Source: Diorhabda sublineata (Eukaryota; Arthropoda; Insecta; Coleoptera; Chrysomelidae). Taken from it: 64,000 bases of DNA. Both the position numbers and the translations under genes were made by a program. Shown piece by piece: positions 24,025 through 34,884 of the stretch (its first letter is position 1; each line of letters begins with the position of its first letter). Under the pieces are notes generated by a model that worked only from the letters and a program-made list of their open reading frames with translations, did not search any database and had not been told where the DNA came from. The DNA is taken from contig NC_079475.1 in NCBI RefSeq assembly GCF_026230105.1, positions 17,190,125 to 17,254,124 of the forward strand, given 5' to 3'.

Positions 24025-24890
24025 CGAGGTCTCGCTATTACATGACGAGATTGGTTACGAAAAGGGTTTTATTATAAAAATTATTCTACATTCCAGTACT
24101 CTCCTTCAATTTACCCTCCCTTCACCACACACCTTCCCATAAGTTTTTTCCATTGATCGTTGCAATGCTGGAAGTCTTTTTTGGTGAGGGCTTTTAGGAG
24201 TTTTGTCGTTTTTTGCTTCACCGCTTCCATCGACTCAAATCGCTTCCCTTTCAAAACAGATCTTTTTATCAACTTTCTAACCTTTCAAGGAAGTCTGAGT
24301 AGACCCGTTGACGTAAGAGCTTTTGTTCATGAGTCAGATTTTTTGGTACCAACTTCGCACAGACTTTTATCATGTGTAATTCCTCGTCTAAAATGTTTCT
24401 AACCGTTTCTTTATCGGCGTTTACAGCCTCGGCAATCATCAGGATGGTCATTCGACGATCTGTACACAAAATTTGGTTGATTTTGGTCACTGTTTCCGGA
24501 ATTGAAACAGTCATAGGGTGACCTGGGCGCTGTTCATCTTCAGTGCTCTGTCGTCGGCCCACACTAAAGCGCTTACACCACTCAAAATCACGCACACGTG
24601 ATACAGGATTGTCTCCATCGGCCTATAGCAACAATTTATTGCACTAAGTAAGAGTTTTTTTCCAATTTAATGAAACACGTTGCTCCTGTTTTTCGTCACA
24701 CATGATTTTCGGCACGAGAAAAAAATAAGTTCGTTTCAAAGCGCTACTGCACAAATACTATAATAGTGACGGAAACATGTTTTGAGACATCCATAGATAA
24801 GATATCTAGATACGCAATGCATTACTCGTTTTTTACCTCACCCATCTAGGGCGCCCTCTAGGCGCGCAGTTATTTAATAACTAGACCTCG
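24025..24890 (-). mobile_element. Internally deleted mariner element
   Basis: Both ends are present: CGAGGTCT at 24025-24032, and its inverted partner AGACCTCG at 24883-24890, with similarity continuing inward (tattaxatxac). TA flanks the element on both sides (24023-24024 and 24891-24892). The length is 866 bp, against about 1.3 kb for a full mariner, so roughly 0.4 kb is missing from the middle. It carries the transposase N-terminus and C-terminus but no catalytic core. This is a typical non-autonomous derivative. Confidence 0.82.
24120..24703 (-). pseudogene. Mariner transposase lacking catalytic core (lineage B)
   Basis: The start codon is at 24703 on the minus strand (MCDEKQEQRVSLN). 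After a stop, the HTH region is open from 24595: FEWCKRFSVGR, GHPMTVSIPETV, QILCTDRRMTILMIAEAVNA, then VCAKLVPKNLTHEQKL and DFLERLES, ending near 24270. In a different frame, immediately downstream (24250-24120), come LKGKRFESMEAVKQKTTKLL, ALTKKDFQHC and QWKKLMGRC, the extreme C-terminus. All three catalytic Asp positions (the DETW, HDNA and SPDLAPxDY boxes) lie in the deleted part. The lineage is the one with CTDRRMTIxMIAEAVNADKETV, distinct from the other mariners here. Confidence 0.85.
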
Positions 24891-24892
24891 TA

Positions 24893-25630
24893 TTCTAATA
24901 CTCGTGTTCTGTCAACCGATGGTGGTTTCAATAAAAATTATTCTTCAATGTTTATCATTTATGGTAAACACCAACATTACAAGAACGAGTTGATCTGACA
25001 TTCCCCTTTTTGAAACATTCTTAATTGGAATAAGAATTTTGGAATCGCAAACTCAAAATTAATTCGGAAAAACCAGATGATTTTTATTAATTTATAACAC
25101 AAGCATGATGTAGAACCAAACAAATAAAAATTCAAAGCTCTAGTACTGCTCTGAAAATAAACCACTTTCAATGAAGCCAACTATTACGACTAGAAAGAAT
25201 GACGCAATAATAATAATACTGACAAAATGTTTCCGCTTGAATAGCAATTTCAATAATACCTCAAAGGGCATAAAAATGCGTTAGCAATGAATGTCACTCA
25301 CAATCATGTGTAATATATCGACTTCAGCGACATTTTCTTGATTTTCTTTTCTGATCTTTTTCCCATTTTTTCTTTGCAACTTTAGAAACTGTTAGCTTTC
25401 CTCATGTTTTTCAGAAAACTATAAACTAATTTTTCGGAAAATGAAATTTTACGTACACTTGAAAGTTATGTTTTTATTAGTGAACCGAACACTCATCATT
25501 TTTAACGGGATTTTATCATCTTTACCTGTGTGTGGATTTTTGTAGTTATGAGATTTTGAGTTTGGTTGTAACTCTCTTTTGAACTGAAAGCAAGTGGTTT
25601 ATTACTGTTTGTATATCCCACCACTTTAAT
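24893..25630. other. Spacer, nothing recognised
   Basis: AT-rich, no frames of interest. Confidence 0.5.
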
Positions 25631-25631
25631 T

Positions 25632-25698
25632 GCGTTGGTTAGCCAAGAGGACTAACGTGTCAACCTCCCTGTAGTGGATTCAATCCCATTCATGCTGT
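25632..25698 (+). repeat. tRNA-like sequence, possible SINE head
   Basis: TAGCCAAGAGGA (25640-25651) fits the RNA polymerase III A box, and GATTCAATCC (25677-25686) fits the B box, about 36 bases apart as in tRNA genes. The cloverleaf does not fold cleanly: the D and acceptor stems pair poorly. A tRNA-derived SINE or tRNA pseudogene is therefore more likely than a working tRNA. No tail or second copy was identified. Confidence 0.35.
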
Positions 25699-25699
25699 A

Positions 25700-26175
25700 A
25701 AAAAATTGTTTTGGCATTTTTTTTAGAAATTTTCACTGCAACAATACTAATATTTTTCATCCACTACTGTTTTAAGCTTATTTTAAAAATTGTTTTCAAC
25801 TGTTTAGTTTGATGTGCTTTAAAAGCGTATTTGTTCAATTTCTTTTAATCCTATTTATCTCCATATTGCTTTAATTGAACAAGAATAAAAAGGTAATTCA
25901 TGCCCTTTTTTATTGTCAATATATTTTAGAAACAATCTGGAATTCGGAATTTCCTATCAGTCAATTGCAGTACTGGTGAATCCCTCTATGATGTTACAAT
26001 TTAAACTTTACTCTGAATGATGCGAGACTTGTCACGTTGCATCGCTTTGAAAATTAGCCTTTTGTTTCGTTCTAACAAAGAGTATGAAATGAAGTTTTAC
26101 CATTACAAGTCTATCACTAAAAATTCAACCTGAAAGAGAGACAGAGAAGTAACTGGAGGGATTTATTGGCGGTAT
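25700..26175. other. Spacer, nothing recognised
   Basis: T-rich, without recognised features. Confidence 0.45.
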
Positions 26176-26179
26176 AAAT

Positions 26180-27225
26180 GAACAGAAAAATTAATTTCAG
26201 CATACGATTTTTGTTTTTCTGAAGCATTAATTCGCAAAATTGTCCTAGAAAAACCCAACAAAACGAAATTTTTTGAAAAAAAATGTTCAATGAGTTCGAT
26301 ACTCTTTTTATAATAAAAATCGTCAAGCTCCTCAAAATTGCCATTAACTGGTGATTTCACATCTTCATTGTTGGAAAGTTTTTGACCATTGAGCCTGGGA
26401 ACAGAAAATAATACGAGAGGACTAAATCTAGCGAATGGGGTACATCAGGTAGCATTTCAAACTTTAATTCATTAATTTTGGCCATTGCAATAACGGATGT
26501 GTGACTTGGTGCATTTTCTTGATAATACAACACTTCCTTATTAGCCAAATGCGGCCGTTTTTACTCGATTTCTTCAATCAAACGCTGCAATAAATTTGCA
26601 TATTATACAGTGTATCCTTTTTCAAGATTTTCAATGGAAACATCAGCACAAAAAACAAACGTCATGACCTGCCCGCACATGGAACAATATTTGCCTTCTT
26701 TGGAGGCAGTTTTACTTTTTCAGTTTATTGTTTTGATTGTTCTTTTGTTTCGGGTGTGAAGTAACAGACCCATGTTTTCACAATGGTTAGGAAATAGCGC
26801 AAAACTTCGGCTTTATTTCTGTAAAATCTTGCCGATTTAAACATATTCACGACGTTCATTTTTTTTACATACTGAGATGCCTCTTATATCTGCGCACTTT
26901 CAGTCGACGATAACTCAGTGCTACTTTGTAGATTTTATTCAACATTTCTAGAGTCGTTTTCTAATTTGGTCGACCACTACAATGCGGGACTTCGTAGGTC
27001 GTACTGCCTCGTTTAAACTCTGTTGCCCAATATTTTGCTGTTGATAACGAAGGAACAATCTCACCCAGAGTATAATCGAGTTCAGCTTTTATATTGGTTG
27101 GACTAATGCCCAATAAAAGTATTGTATCACATAACGATTTCCAATTTTTCAATATTTACAAATTCACTGAAAACGTGAAAACTATCGCCGTCTCTAGGTT
27201 AGACCAGATACTTATGGAACCATCA
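26180..27225 (-). pseudogene. Mariner transposase relic, lineage C copy 1
   Basis: The minus strand reads from 27152: ISPTNIKAELDYTLGEI, STAKYWATEFKRGSTTYEVP, SGRPN (N-terminal HTH). It continues past 26790 with TWVCYFTPETKEQSKQ. From 26548 come VLYYQENAPSHTSVIAMAK, LPDVPHSLDLVLSYYFLFP and then FEELDDFYYKKSIELIEH (C-terminus). This is a SETMAR-like mariner. All three catalytic sites are lost: the MDETW box reads IVKTW, HQDNAP reads YQENAP, and the third Asp of PSDYFLFP is Tyr. The outer sequence 27188-27223 (gccgtctctaggttagacca) matches 61630-61665 and is probably the terminal repeat. The same lineage occurs at 61011-61665. Confidence 0.85.
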
Positions 27226-27229
27226 TCTT

Positions 27230-28780
27230 ATTTCAGATTTGGTACATTTTTACATTTATTCATGTCAACATACTAAATATACAGTACCCAGAGTGTCATT
27301 TGAGCCTTTGTGAATATTCTCGAAGTTAGAGCTATGAAATAATATATAAACGATTTCTTGACTATCTATTGGAATTTTAACGAACCACCTTTGATGATAG
27401 CGATGAAACTATATTTCACATCGAATTCCAAAGTGCCATTTGATGTGATAGTGATGATGTGATAGTGGTTAACAACCTATGTTTTCAATCTATGTAAGAT
27501 ATTTATTTCAAAATGAATCTTCTCCTACCTTTACCCTACTTTCATTTTTTAAGGATGTTGACTCAATCATCTCAAATTGTTTTTTGTTACATAGAACACA
27601 AACTGTCGTCTGTTACTTTCAGCGATTCAATGATTTTGCACCTATGAATAAATAAATACAAAGAAGAATACATTTAAGTAGGTATGTAAACTGTGATTTG
27701 GGGTCTGTAGCCCGAAACTGAGCCATGTGACGTTATTTCCGATAGTTAGACATCATATTCGTACCTCAGACACCCTACTAGAAGAATATTTTCTACAAGT
27801 TTAATATAATTTTCAGTATTTTTATTTCCGCGTCACAAAGACGGAAGTTGTCCAAGCGTTTAGATCTAGCTCAGACATAGATATTTAAATTGAGTATCTT
27901 CTATAAGTTGTCTAATTTGTGAGGCATAAAGCTTTTCCCATAGTGAACTGATAACATTTTTGGCACATTATGGAAAAGCATTTCCTGTCGTTATATGGTG
28001 GTTTAACAAACTGTTTCATGATGCCCAGTTTCATATGTAATTGTAAGATGATAATTTTGTAACGAGCTAATGATACATTCTGAACTATATTTCTATTCCC
28101 AGACTACTTATTTTCTCTCAAGAGCCAGGTTCTTATCAAATACTCTTGTTTAGCTCTACTATCCCTGTAGATATTTAGAACAGAAACTCAATGTAACTAG
28201 TTTGTTGGAGGAGAAGAATGTTCTTCATTTTCAAAAAGACACAAATTTGCCACACATGGTCATTGTCTTTCTTCATTAAATTTTGTATCATGGGTGATGC
28301 GTATTTATTTCCATTGTTTTATACCTCTAAATATAAATAAATATCGAGACCAAAAACTTCTAACTTTCAAAGATTTTCAACCACTTTCTGGTTTCTGATT
28401 TTGGACGATATTTTTTGTACTTTGAAGAAAATTCTTGGATTCTGCCACATAAGTTCACAATACAGCCTTATTCTCTACTCATTTTATAAAGTTGAATTGA
28501 ACAAGCTTCGAAATGCCCTTCATTAAATCTGAACCTCCTTGATAATTACCTTTATTGAGGATATTGCTATTGAGATATCGGTCCACTAAACATACTACAA
28601 ATTCAAATTGAATCTGAACTGTTTATTTTTCCGTACTCATTACGAATTAATCTTTGGACTACACGCGTCTGAATTTTTGTGTTTACCGTAGATCAATATA
28701 CTACATGCTTTCGTGTATGGGTCCGTTGAAGGATAACGCTGTACGGTGTACGCCGAATTTTGTAATTAATGTAAATAAAC
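27230..28780. other. Spacer, nothing recognised
   Basis: AT-rich; no domains or repeats recognised. Confidence 0.5.
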
Positions 28781-28785
28781 ACTCC

Positions 28786-29073
28786 AATCGGAAAAACAAG
28801 ATGGAAATGAATAATGTTTTCGAAAACACTGGGTTATAATTACACAATAAATAACAATTTACGGTCAAGTTCATTACGTATAACCATATTAGGTACAACT
28901 ATATCAACTATAAACATTATTACCTCATCAATCGGGAATACAGGATGGAAATCAATCATGTTTTCAATATCACTGGGTTATTATTACACAATAAATATAC
29001 CAATTTACGGTCAAGTTCAATACGTACACACAAATTGGAAACAACTATATCAACTGTAAACATTTCTTACCAT
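28786..29073. repeat. Tandem duplication, 144-bp unit
   Basis: Two adjacent units, starting at 28786 and 28930, share aatcgg, agatggaaat, actgggttat, acacaataaat, tttacggtcaagttca and aactatatcaact in the same order. Divergence is moderate, so the duplication is not recent. Open frames over it are by-products of the repeat. Confidence 0.85.
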
Positions 29074-29074
29074 A

Positions 29075-30785
29075 AGACAAATAACTATCTGTATATATTG
29101 TTTTCATGTTCTCTATTTTGTTTATCTAACTTTGGTTGTGAACAAATCGAGCTTCGTGTAATTATACACCTTATTTTGTTTACGTGAATTCCTAAATAGA
29201 CAATAACTAATTCTTGATTTTGAAAGCTATTAGGAACATAAATTTGGTTTCTATCAACCTTGTCCACGCGTTCAGTCAACTCAATTCATATTAGTCTTTC
29301 TTACCTCCAAGGTTAATAACCACCACAATGCTATACATAATCTCCCATCGTGATTTAAAAATTTTCATTTATATTTTTCAGAAATACATAAACAGAGCGT
29401 CGTATAATAAAAATTTATTGTGTAATTCGCTCTCAAAACTTTGGTACATTAGATCCAACACTTAGAAAATATAGTCAAGGAAGAGAAGGTATCGCAACAT
29501 GAATAGTATGTAACAGGCTCATCAATTCTACACTATTTATTTCATTCGTTACGTTGTTGTGTGAAATATTAAAAAAAGAACATGTGACGACGCTTGTGAC
29601 GAGATCTTTCAGTTTTAATCAATGCAATATTATATTGTAGGTGAATATCGTCAATAAAATTATAGTCAACTAACTAACTCTCGAAACTTTATCAAACCAG
29701 AATTACCACACAAATATCCAATTATAAAATCTGCTCCGATACTGTTAGCTTTTGCCTTGTATTCAGATTATAGAATGAGGTATCTACCATTTTTCTTATA
29801 GTTTCCACTAAATTAACTCATGACCGACACCGTCAGATGGCATGCGGTTGTGCTCCTGACACATTAATTTAAGTTGAATAGATACCATATTATGTCTGTA
29901 TATGGTTTCATTTTGTTGGTATGAAATTGAGAGCTATTCTCCCAAGAACAGGAAACATATATTATATTTAGATGGTGCGGCCTCAACTTCTAAATATATA
30001 AAAATGTATTTGATTCATCTCAAACGGGAATATTGATATTTCGAAGCATAATTTCAACTAATTTTCTGATTTATCATTTCTCTCAAACGCAAATCCAGTT
30101 TCGTTTATTGGGGTATGAAATTATAGATCTTTAACAGTTGCCTTATTCCCCATTATCTTTTTCATCGTAAAATCAAATCGATAAATGAGTGAAGTAGAAT
30201 CTTATAGAGCAACAACTTATTATTGAGTGTACATTTTCGTGTGTTTAGTGTTTTCTCAAATTTCACTAGACGTTTTATGAAAAGTAAAAAAATTATTTTT
30301 CAAATACAAGATCTCATGTCACTAATTAGATGATAATCCTACTTGTTCTTCATTTGCCTCAACTTTTTGAGAGACACTATATACAACATTTATCATAATG
30401 GCACGCTCAACTCACACACTTCAAAGTTGCCCTATAAATGAACTTATCTAATAAACTTCAGGAAAATTTTAAGGGTCACCTTTCAACAGGTCGTCTTTGG
30501 TATCCCATTTACCTCCGGAATACTTTACGTAACAATTAATTATAAGTTTGAGTAAACTATATACTTAGTTCAAATTAGCGAGGACCATAAATAAAGCCGT
30601 CGGTGTTTAAGTTTAAAACATAGAACGTGACTTGAAGTAATAATCAATTATATTTTACATTACCTCTGGGTACGTCGATACACATTATTATTGATTTCAC
30701 TCACATGGAAAAGTAGAAGGTGAGATCATTTTTAATCGATGTAGGAAGAATTTTTGAAAATCAGAAATCAAAATAAGAATAGCTC
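29075..30785. other. Spacer, nothing recognised
   Basis: AT-rich, only chance frames. Confidence 0.5.

Positions 30786-30788
<3 letters not shown>

Positions 30789-30867
<79 letters not shown>
30789..30867. repeat. (TA)n microsatellite
   Basis: About 39 uninterrupted TA units. It lies immediately left of a mariner relic; the open frame over it is an artefact. Confidence 0.97.
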
Positions 30868-30869
<2 letters not shown>

Positions 30870-31482
30870 AAATCCAACAATATATGTGTCTTGAAATAAT
30901 TTTGTTTGTGTGTGTGACAGCTGGAACTGCTGAACTGTTTAAGTTTTGAGATATGGCAATACTGATGTAAATATATCAAAATCTGACATTGTCATAATAA
31001 AAATTGACATTGTTAATGGTAAACGTACTCAGAACGTATTGTCAAACGAATGCTACTTGAATTGTTCACAGATACTTAGAACATTTATGTGTAAAAAAAT
31101 TGATTTAAATCGCGAACAATTTCATGCGATGATTTTCTATAACTTTTGACTGTAGATTAAATCAACAACAGTGTGCCGACCAACTCACTTCGATTTCTAG
31201 TGAGGAAGCTCAACCGTGTTTTGCTGGTTTTTTTAATTCAATCGTTGTCGCACTTCGCTACAGGATGAATTTCGTGAAGGTCGTCCAAGATCTGCAACTG
31301 AGCCAGAAAACATCAATGCTAAAGAAAACTAATATTGTGACATCGTCAAATGACATACCGTGAGATTAAAGCATACTTGGGCCTCAGTTCCACTCGCATA
31401 CATTCAATATTGCATGAATACTTTGCTTCCAAAAAGATTTGACAATAGCTCAAAAAAGCTCGTGTCGATTAGTTCAAAGAAA

Positions 31483-32200
31483 TAAGTATGTAACATCGCT
31501 CATAAAAAACATCGAGTTTTATGAACGATATATCCATAAATCGATGTTTCTTCGGAGGAAATAGACACAATTTTTAATATTTACTTTTCAAGAAAAATCA
31601 TTATTTCAGTTTAATAGAAAACATGTATGTCTTCATTTTTTTAATAGAGAATTCAAAAATAATAATTTTGACAAATTGTAGCTCCAGCTTCAGAGAATAA
31701 CCGCTCGCTGGGTACCGAAGTTACCACGATAGGCAAATAGATCATATCTAAATTATGAAGCTTAGGAAATAATGCCTTCATGTCATCCCATATCTCCAAC
31801 GCATTTCCCTTTATTGGAGTAACAGTAGATGACATGAATATCAAAAATTCTGTTTTTCCTTTAGTTTTACCTTTCGTATTTTTTTTTTTTCATATTTTTG
31901 TGAGTCAATATTTTATGGTAGCTCCATATATCACTTTCATTATTATCGCCTTTTTCCGATTCGTTAGAAGACTCATTTGCGCTCATTCCCACCTACCTAC
32001 CAACAACTAACAACACAATAGTCGTCAATACTCGTCAGTGTGGACAAGTAAGCAACTGCTTCGTGTTGCGCCTTAGAGCGAAGCTCGTTTGTAATGTTCG
32101 ATCATGAAGAACGATGTAACATCGATGTTTTAGGTTTCGATATCGATGTTAAAACATCGATAATTATGAACGATATATCGATGTATCATTTGCATCCCTA
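31483..32200 (-). mobile_element. Non-autonomous hAT element with 8-bp TSD
   Basis: The 718-bp insertion is bounded by the identical octamer caaagaaa at 31475-31482 and 32201-32208. An 8-bp target duplication is the hallmark of hAT transposons. The ends are imperfect inverted repeats: the right end read inward is TAGGGATGCAAATGATACAT, and the left end is TAAGTATGTAACATCG. Subterminal atatatcg/catcgatg motifs occur in both arms (31500-31560 and 32100-32190). It retains only the end of a transposase gene, so it is a deletion derivative. Confidence 0.9.
31653..31870 (-). pseudogene. hAT transposase C-terminal dimerisation fragment
   Basis: The open minus-strand frame includes GNALEIWDDMKALFPKLHNL and then LPIVVTSVPSERLFSEAGAT, the conserved hAT C-terminal block ([AV]TSVPSERLFSxAG) used for dimerisation. 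The frame stays open upstream of the first Met, suggesting the fragment starts beyond it at an internal deletion junction. The BED zinc finger and catalytic domains are absent. It sits within the 718-bp hAT insertion and has no independent start signal. Confidence 0.85.
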
Positions 32201-32289
32201 CAAAGAAATGCTGAAAAAATTCATTCGCGGTGCTTCAAAATGAGTCTATGTGATCGTGACCAGCTACGAATCATGAATGGAGTATTTTT

Positions 32290-32735
32290 ATTTGAGAAAT
32301 AGTAACAAGTAACAATAGTAACAATTTTATGTCTGATATGGTTTACCTTTGGAATGGACCTGATATAGGAAAACTCATCTGCAGAACTAGGATTATAGTG
32401 GTTTTTACGAAGGGCTTCTTGTGGTATGGGTTCAATTATTAGGCATCTGTCCACCTCCCAGCACGTGAGAGATAAAAAAGGGGATTGATTAACTAAATAG
32501 ATTTTGGAGTTAATTGGGTGCGTCAATCGGATGCGTGCTGTCGCGTAGGGGAGGGTACAGCTGCAGATATATATTTCACCGGGTTACACTGGAACCTATG
32601 GAAACACGGAGATTGACGATGTAAGGTTTGAGAAAGAGCTTCACCTGATGACGATGAGTGAATTATCAATGCAAGGCTAGATGATTTTCCAGGAATTCTT
32701 AGTAGGTGAAGTGTAACATTTAACACTAAGCAGCC
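32290..32735. other. GC-richer island, unrecognised
   Basis: Base composition is visibly higher in G+C than its surroundings. Minus-strand frames at 32221-32526 and 32523-32726 abut, but the second would need a non-ATG start. Neither matches a family I know. It could be debris of a coding gene or a LINE. I assign no function. Confidence 0.35.
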
Positions 32736-33450
32736 GTTCCATCTAAATACTATTTACAAGACGAAAATTTAGAGTACTTTTTGTTGAATTATATTTCCAT
32801 CAAAGACATTCAGAATTAAATAAATGTTCCGTTTGACTCTTCCTTCCCCAAAGTAGATTTTTTTTATAGAATTTACATGCAAAACAATATTCAGCATAAA
32901 AAAGATTATCTATCTTTTAAACTATGCTGCAAATTCCTCCAAGTTCTGCTTATAAATGAATATTAGTTCTTTACAAAAATAAATCAAACTAATATTGTGC
33001 ATCAGTGAAATTTCAATATCTCAACCGATTGCTGGAATAATGTTATCAATAAAGTTTTTATAAAGACTTAAAGAAAAATCGAATCGTCAACTTTATCTAT
33101 TCAAAAATTATTTATAAAAACTAAGTTTCAAACAGAAGAGACTTAAAATCAAGAAGATTCAAAAACTTGAAGTTTTCTTTCTATATTCTAGAGAAGTGTT
33201 CTTTTTTCTTCACTATACAGTGTTCAATTCCAATTTACTTTCACTACTTGAATTATCGGTAGGTCGCTGTTATCAAAATATCGACAACATTTTGTATACT
33301 ATTGTCATGAACTTAAGTGAACCCTGTCTGTTAGTGAAGAGATGACTAACTGTCACAATAATACACCATACCAAATGGGTTATTATCCTTAAGTTTGTAA
33401 CTGTTTCCAACTACCTCCGGAGTGTTTGTATTTGGAAGTTATGTTCTTAC
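32736..33450. other. Spacer, nothing recognised
   Basis: AT-rich, without frames. Confidence 0.5.
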
Positions 33451-33458
33451 TAAACGGC

Positions 33459-33547
33459 CACGTGGGACGTACGAAATATATGAAAACGATATAAAAGAGA
33501 ATTAGTTGGAGAGTAATAACTTCGCGACACGGGACTTCCAGATAAAG
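33459..33547 (+). promoter_or_regulatory. Possible RNA polymerase II promoter and first exon
   Basis: An E-box CACGTG (33459-33464) precedes TATAAAAG (33490-33497). A good 5' splice site, AAG|GTGGGT, follows at 33545-33553. A start site near 33520 would give a short non-coding first exon, as in many insect genes. No downstream coding exon was recognised in the window, so this is speculative. Confidence 0.25.
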
Positions 33548-33559
33548 GTGGGTTTAAAA

Positions 33560-34120
33560 AGTAGTTTTCTTTATAAATTTCAAGTTGATGTTATTGAACT
33601 TTAACTGTGGATTGTGATGTTTATCAATCGATTGAAACTTGTATGGTTATTTGCTATTATTTTAATATGAAATACAAATTACGATAAACCTAATTTTCAA
33701 AAATTATTAGATAATTCTTCATAATAGCAGATAAAACCGAATATATACTCTAAACTAACGCATAATTTTGTTGAATGTAGAGTTAAAAAAATTAAAAAAT
33801 AAAAAGTAAGTTGTTATAAAACAAATATCGTTTTACTATTTTTTTGGTTCATTTAATTTTTCTAAAATCTATTTCTAAGACAAAATATCCAAAACTATTC
33901 TGAAAATTGATGCTTTATGGTTTGTATCACATTTGAAAAAACAGATTATAAAGATTGAATGATTATTTTACCGCCAGTTTCAACTAAGACACAACGGATT
34001 ACAAGTGTTGCGTATCTGATGGTTCCCCAAAAATTTTTTGTAAATTCTTACAGATGTATAAAGAACAAAACCTACTCTAGTTCCTCCTTATGAAAGTGAT
34101 GACAGTTGCCTTGATGATAG
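33560..34120. other. Spacer, nothing recognised
   Basis: AT-rich, no recognised features. Confidence 0.45.
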
Positions 34121-34129
34121 TAATGGACA

Positions 34130-34880
34130 CTGATTATGATCCAGAATATGATAAATCAGTTATTTAATAATGAAAGTGAATCTTTTAATTAACGTGGTGA
34201 AGAAAATGAGAATAAAAATATGAAGAAACGAAATAAGGCAGCAAAATAAGGTAAAAATATGTAGAACAAAGAGAAGGAGGGGATAGCCACAAGGACACAG
34301 CCGGTTTGGTTACATAAAATGGAGGAAAGAGAAGTTGATATCACGTATTTTAAGGAACTCGTTGATGCTGATATTATGAATAATTTTGTGGTATACTCAG
34401 GTTTTTATACTATTTAAAAAATACAGAAAAAAAATATCCGTCATAATAACTGAGATGAGGCAATATCTAATTGTATTGGGCTCAAGTAACAAAGGTCGCA
34501 CCAATTTCAGCAGATATAAATGACAGATTCAAAGAATTTGGATTGTCTTTTCAGAACTAGGCCTCTCATGGGTCCTTGTTGAGAAATATCAGCTACACCA
34601 ATGCAACAACTTTTATGTGTTGATAAACAGATTGTCCCTTTCAAGGAAGAATCCCATCTTTGGCAGTACAACCCCGGAAAAAGGGGATATATGTGTTATG
34701 CGATGCCACAAGTTTGATTCATAATTTTGAATTTTACACAGGAAAAATTTAACCGAATTTTGTTTTCTAACTCCGAATATTGGAGTTACATCAAATGTAG
34801 TCCTAAAAATGATTCAGTTTGGCTTGAACTGAGCTTTACGATTCTGCCACTAAGTTAAGTTCATTATAGTTTAATTTAAA
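34130..34880 (+). pseudogene. piggyBac transposase relic (PGBD-like)
   Basis: Broken frames in order: REVDITYFKELVDADIMNNF (34327-34390), the start of the DDE_Tnp_1_7-type domain, then MQQLLCVDKQIVPFKEESH (34600-34660) around the first catalytic Asp. YVLCDATSLIHNFEFYTGKI (34690-34750) and a decayed ELHQM region follow. The block CVDEQIVPFKGR...LCDASGLIHNFEIYTGKI is characteristic of piggyBac relatives of the PGBD3/4 type. The C-terminal half with the second and third Asp is missing. It differs from the other three piggyBac copies here, so it is a separate lineage. No TTAA-bounded ends were found. Confidence 0.72.
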
Positions 34881-34884
34881 ATTA

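Larger units (their letters stand above)
30915..32285 (+). pseudogene. Mariner relic, lineage A copy 2, split by hAT
   Basis: DNA-level match to 9205-9830: the left part (30915-31482) aligns through the 5' region (gagatatggcaatactg), the helix-turn-helix and YREIKAYLGLSSTRIHSILH (31350-31410). Alignment resumes at 32201 (caaagaaatgctgaaaaaat) and runs to about 32285 through the first catalytic region. The gap is a hAT insertion at 31483-32200. The copy is riddled with frameshifts and ends before the second Asp. The order of events is clear: mariner first, then the hAT. Confidence 0.8.

Noticed and set aside
30788..30979. Open frame rich in Ile-Tyr repeats
   Set aside because: It is a translation of the (TA)n microsatellite; the frames at 63439-63716 are the same artefact.
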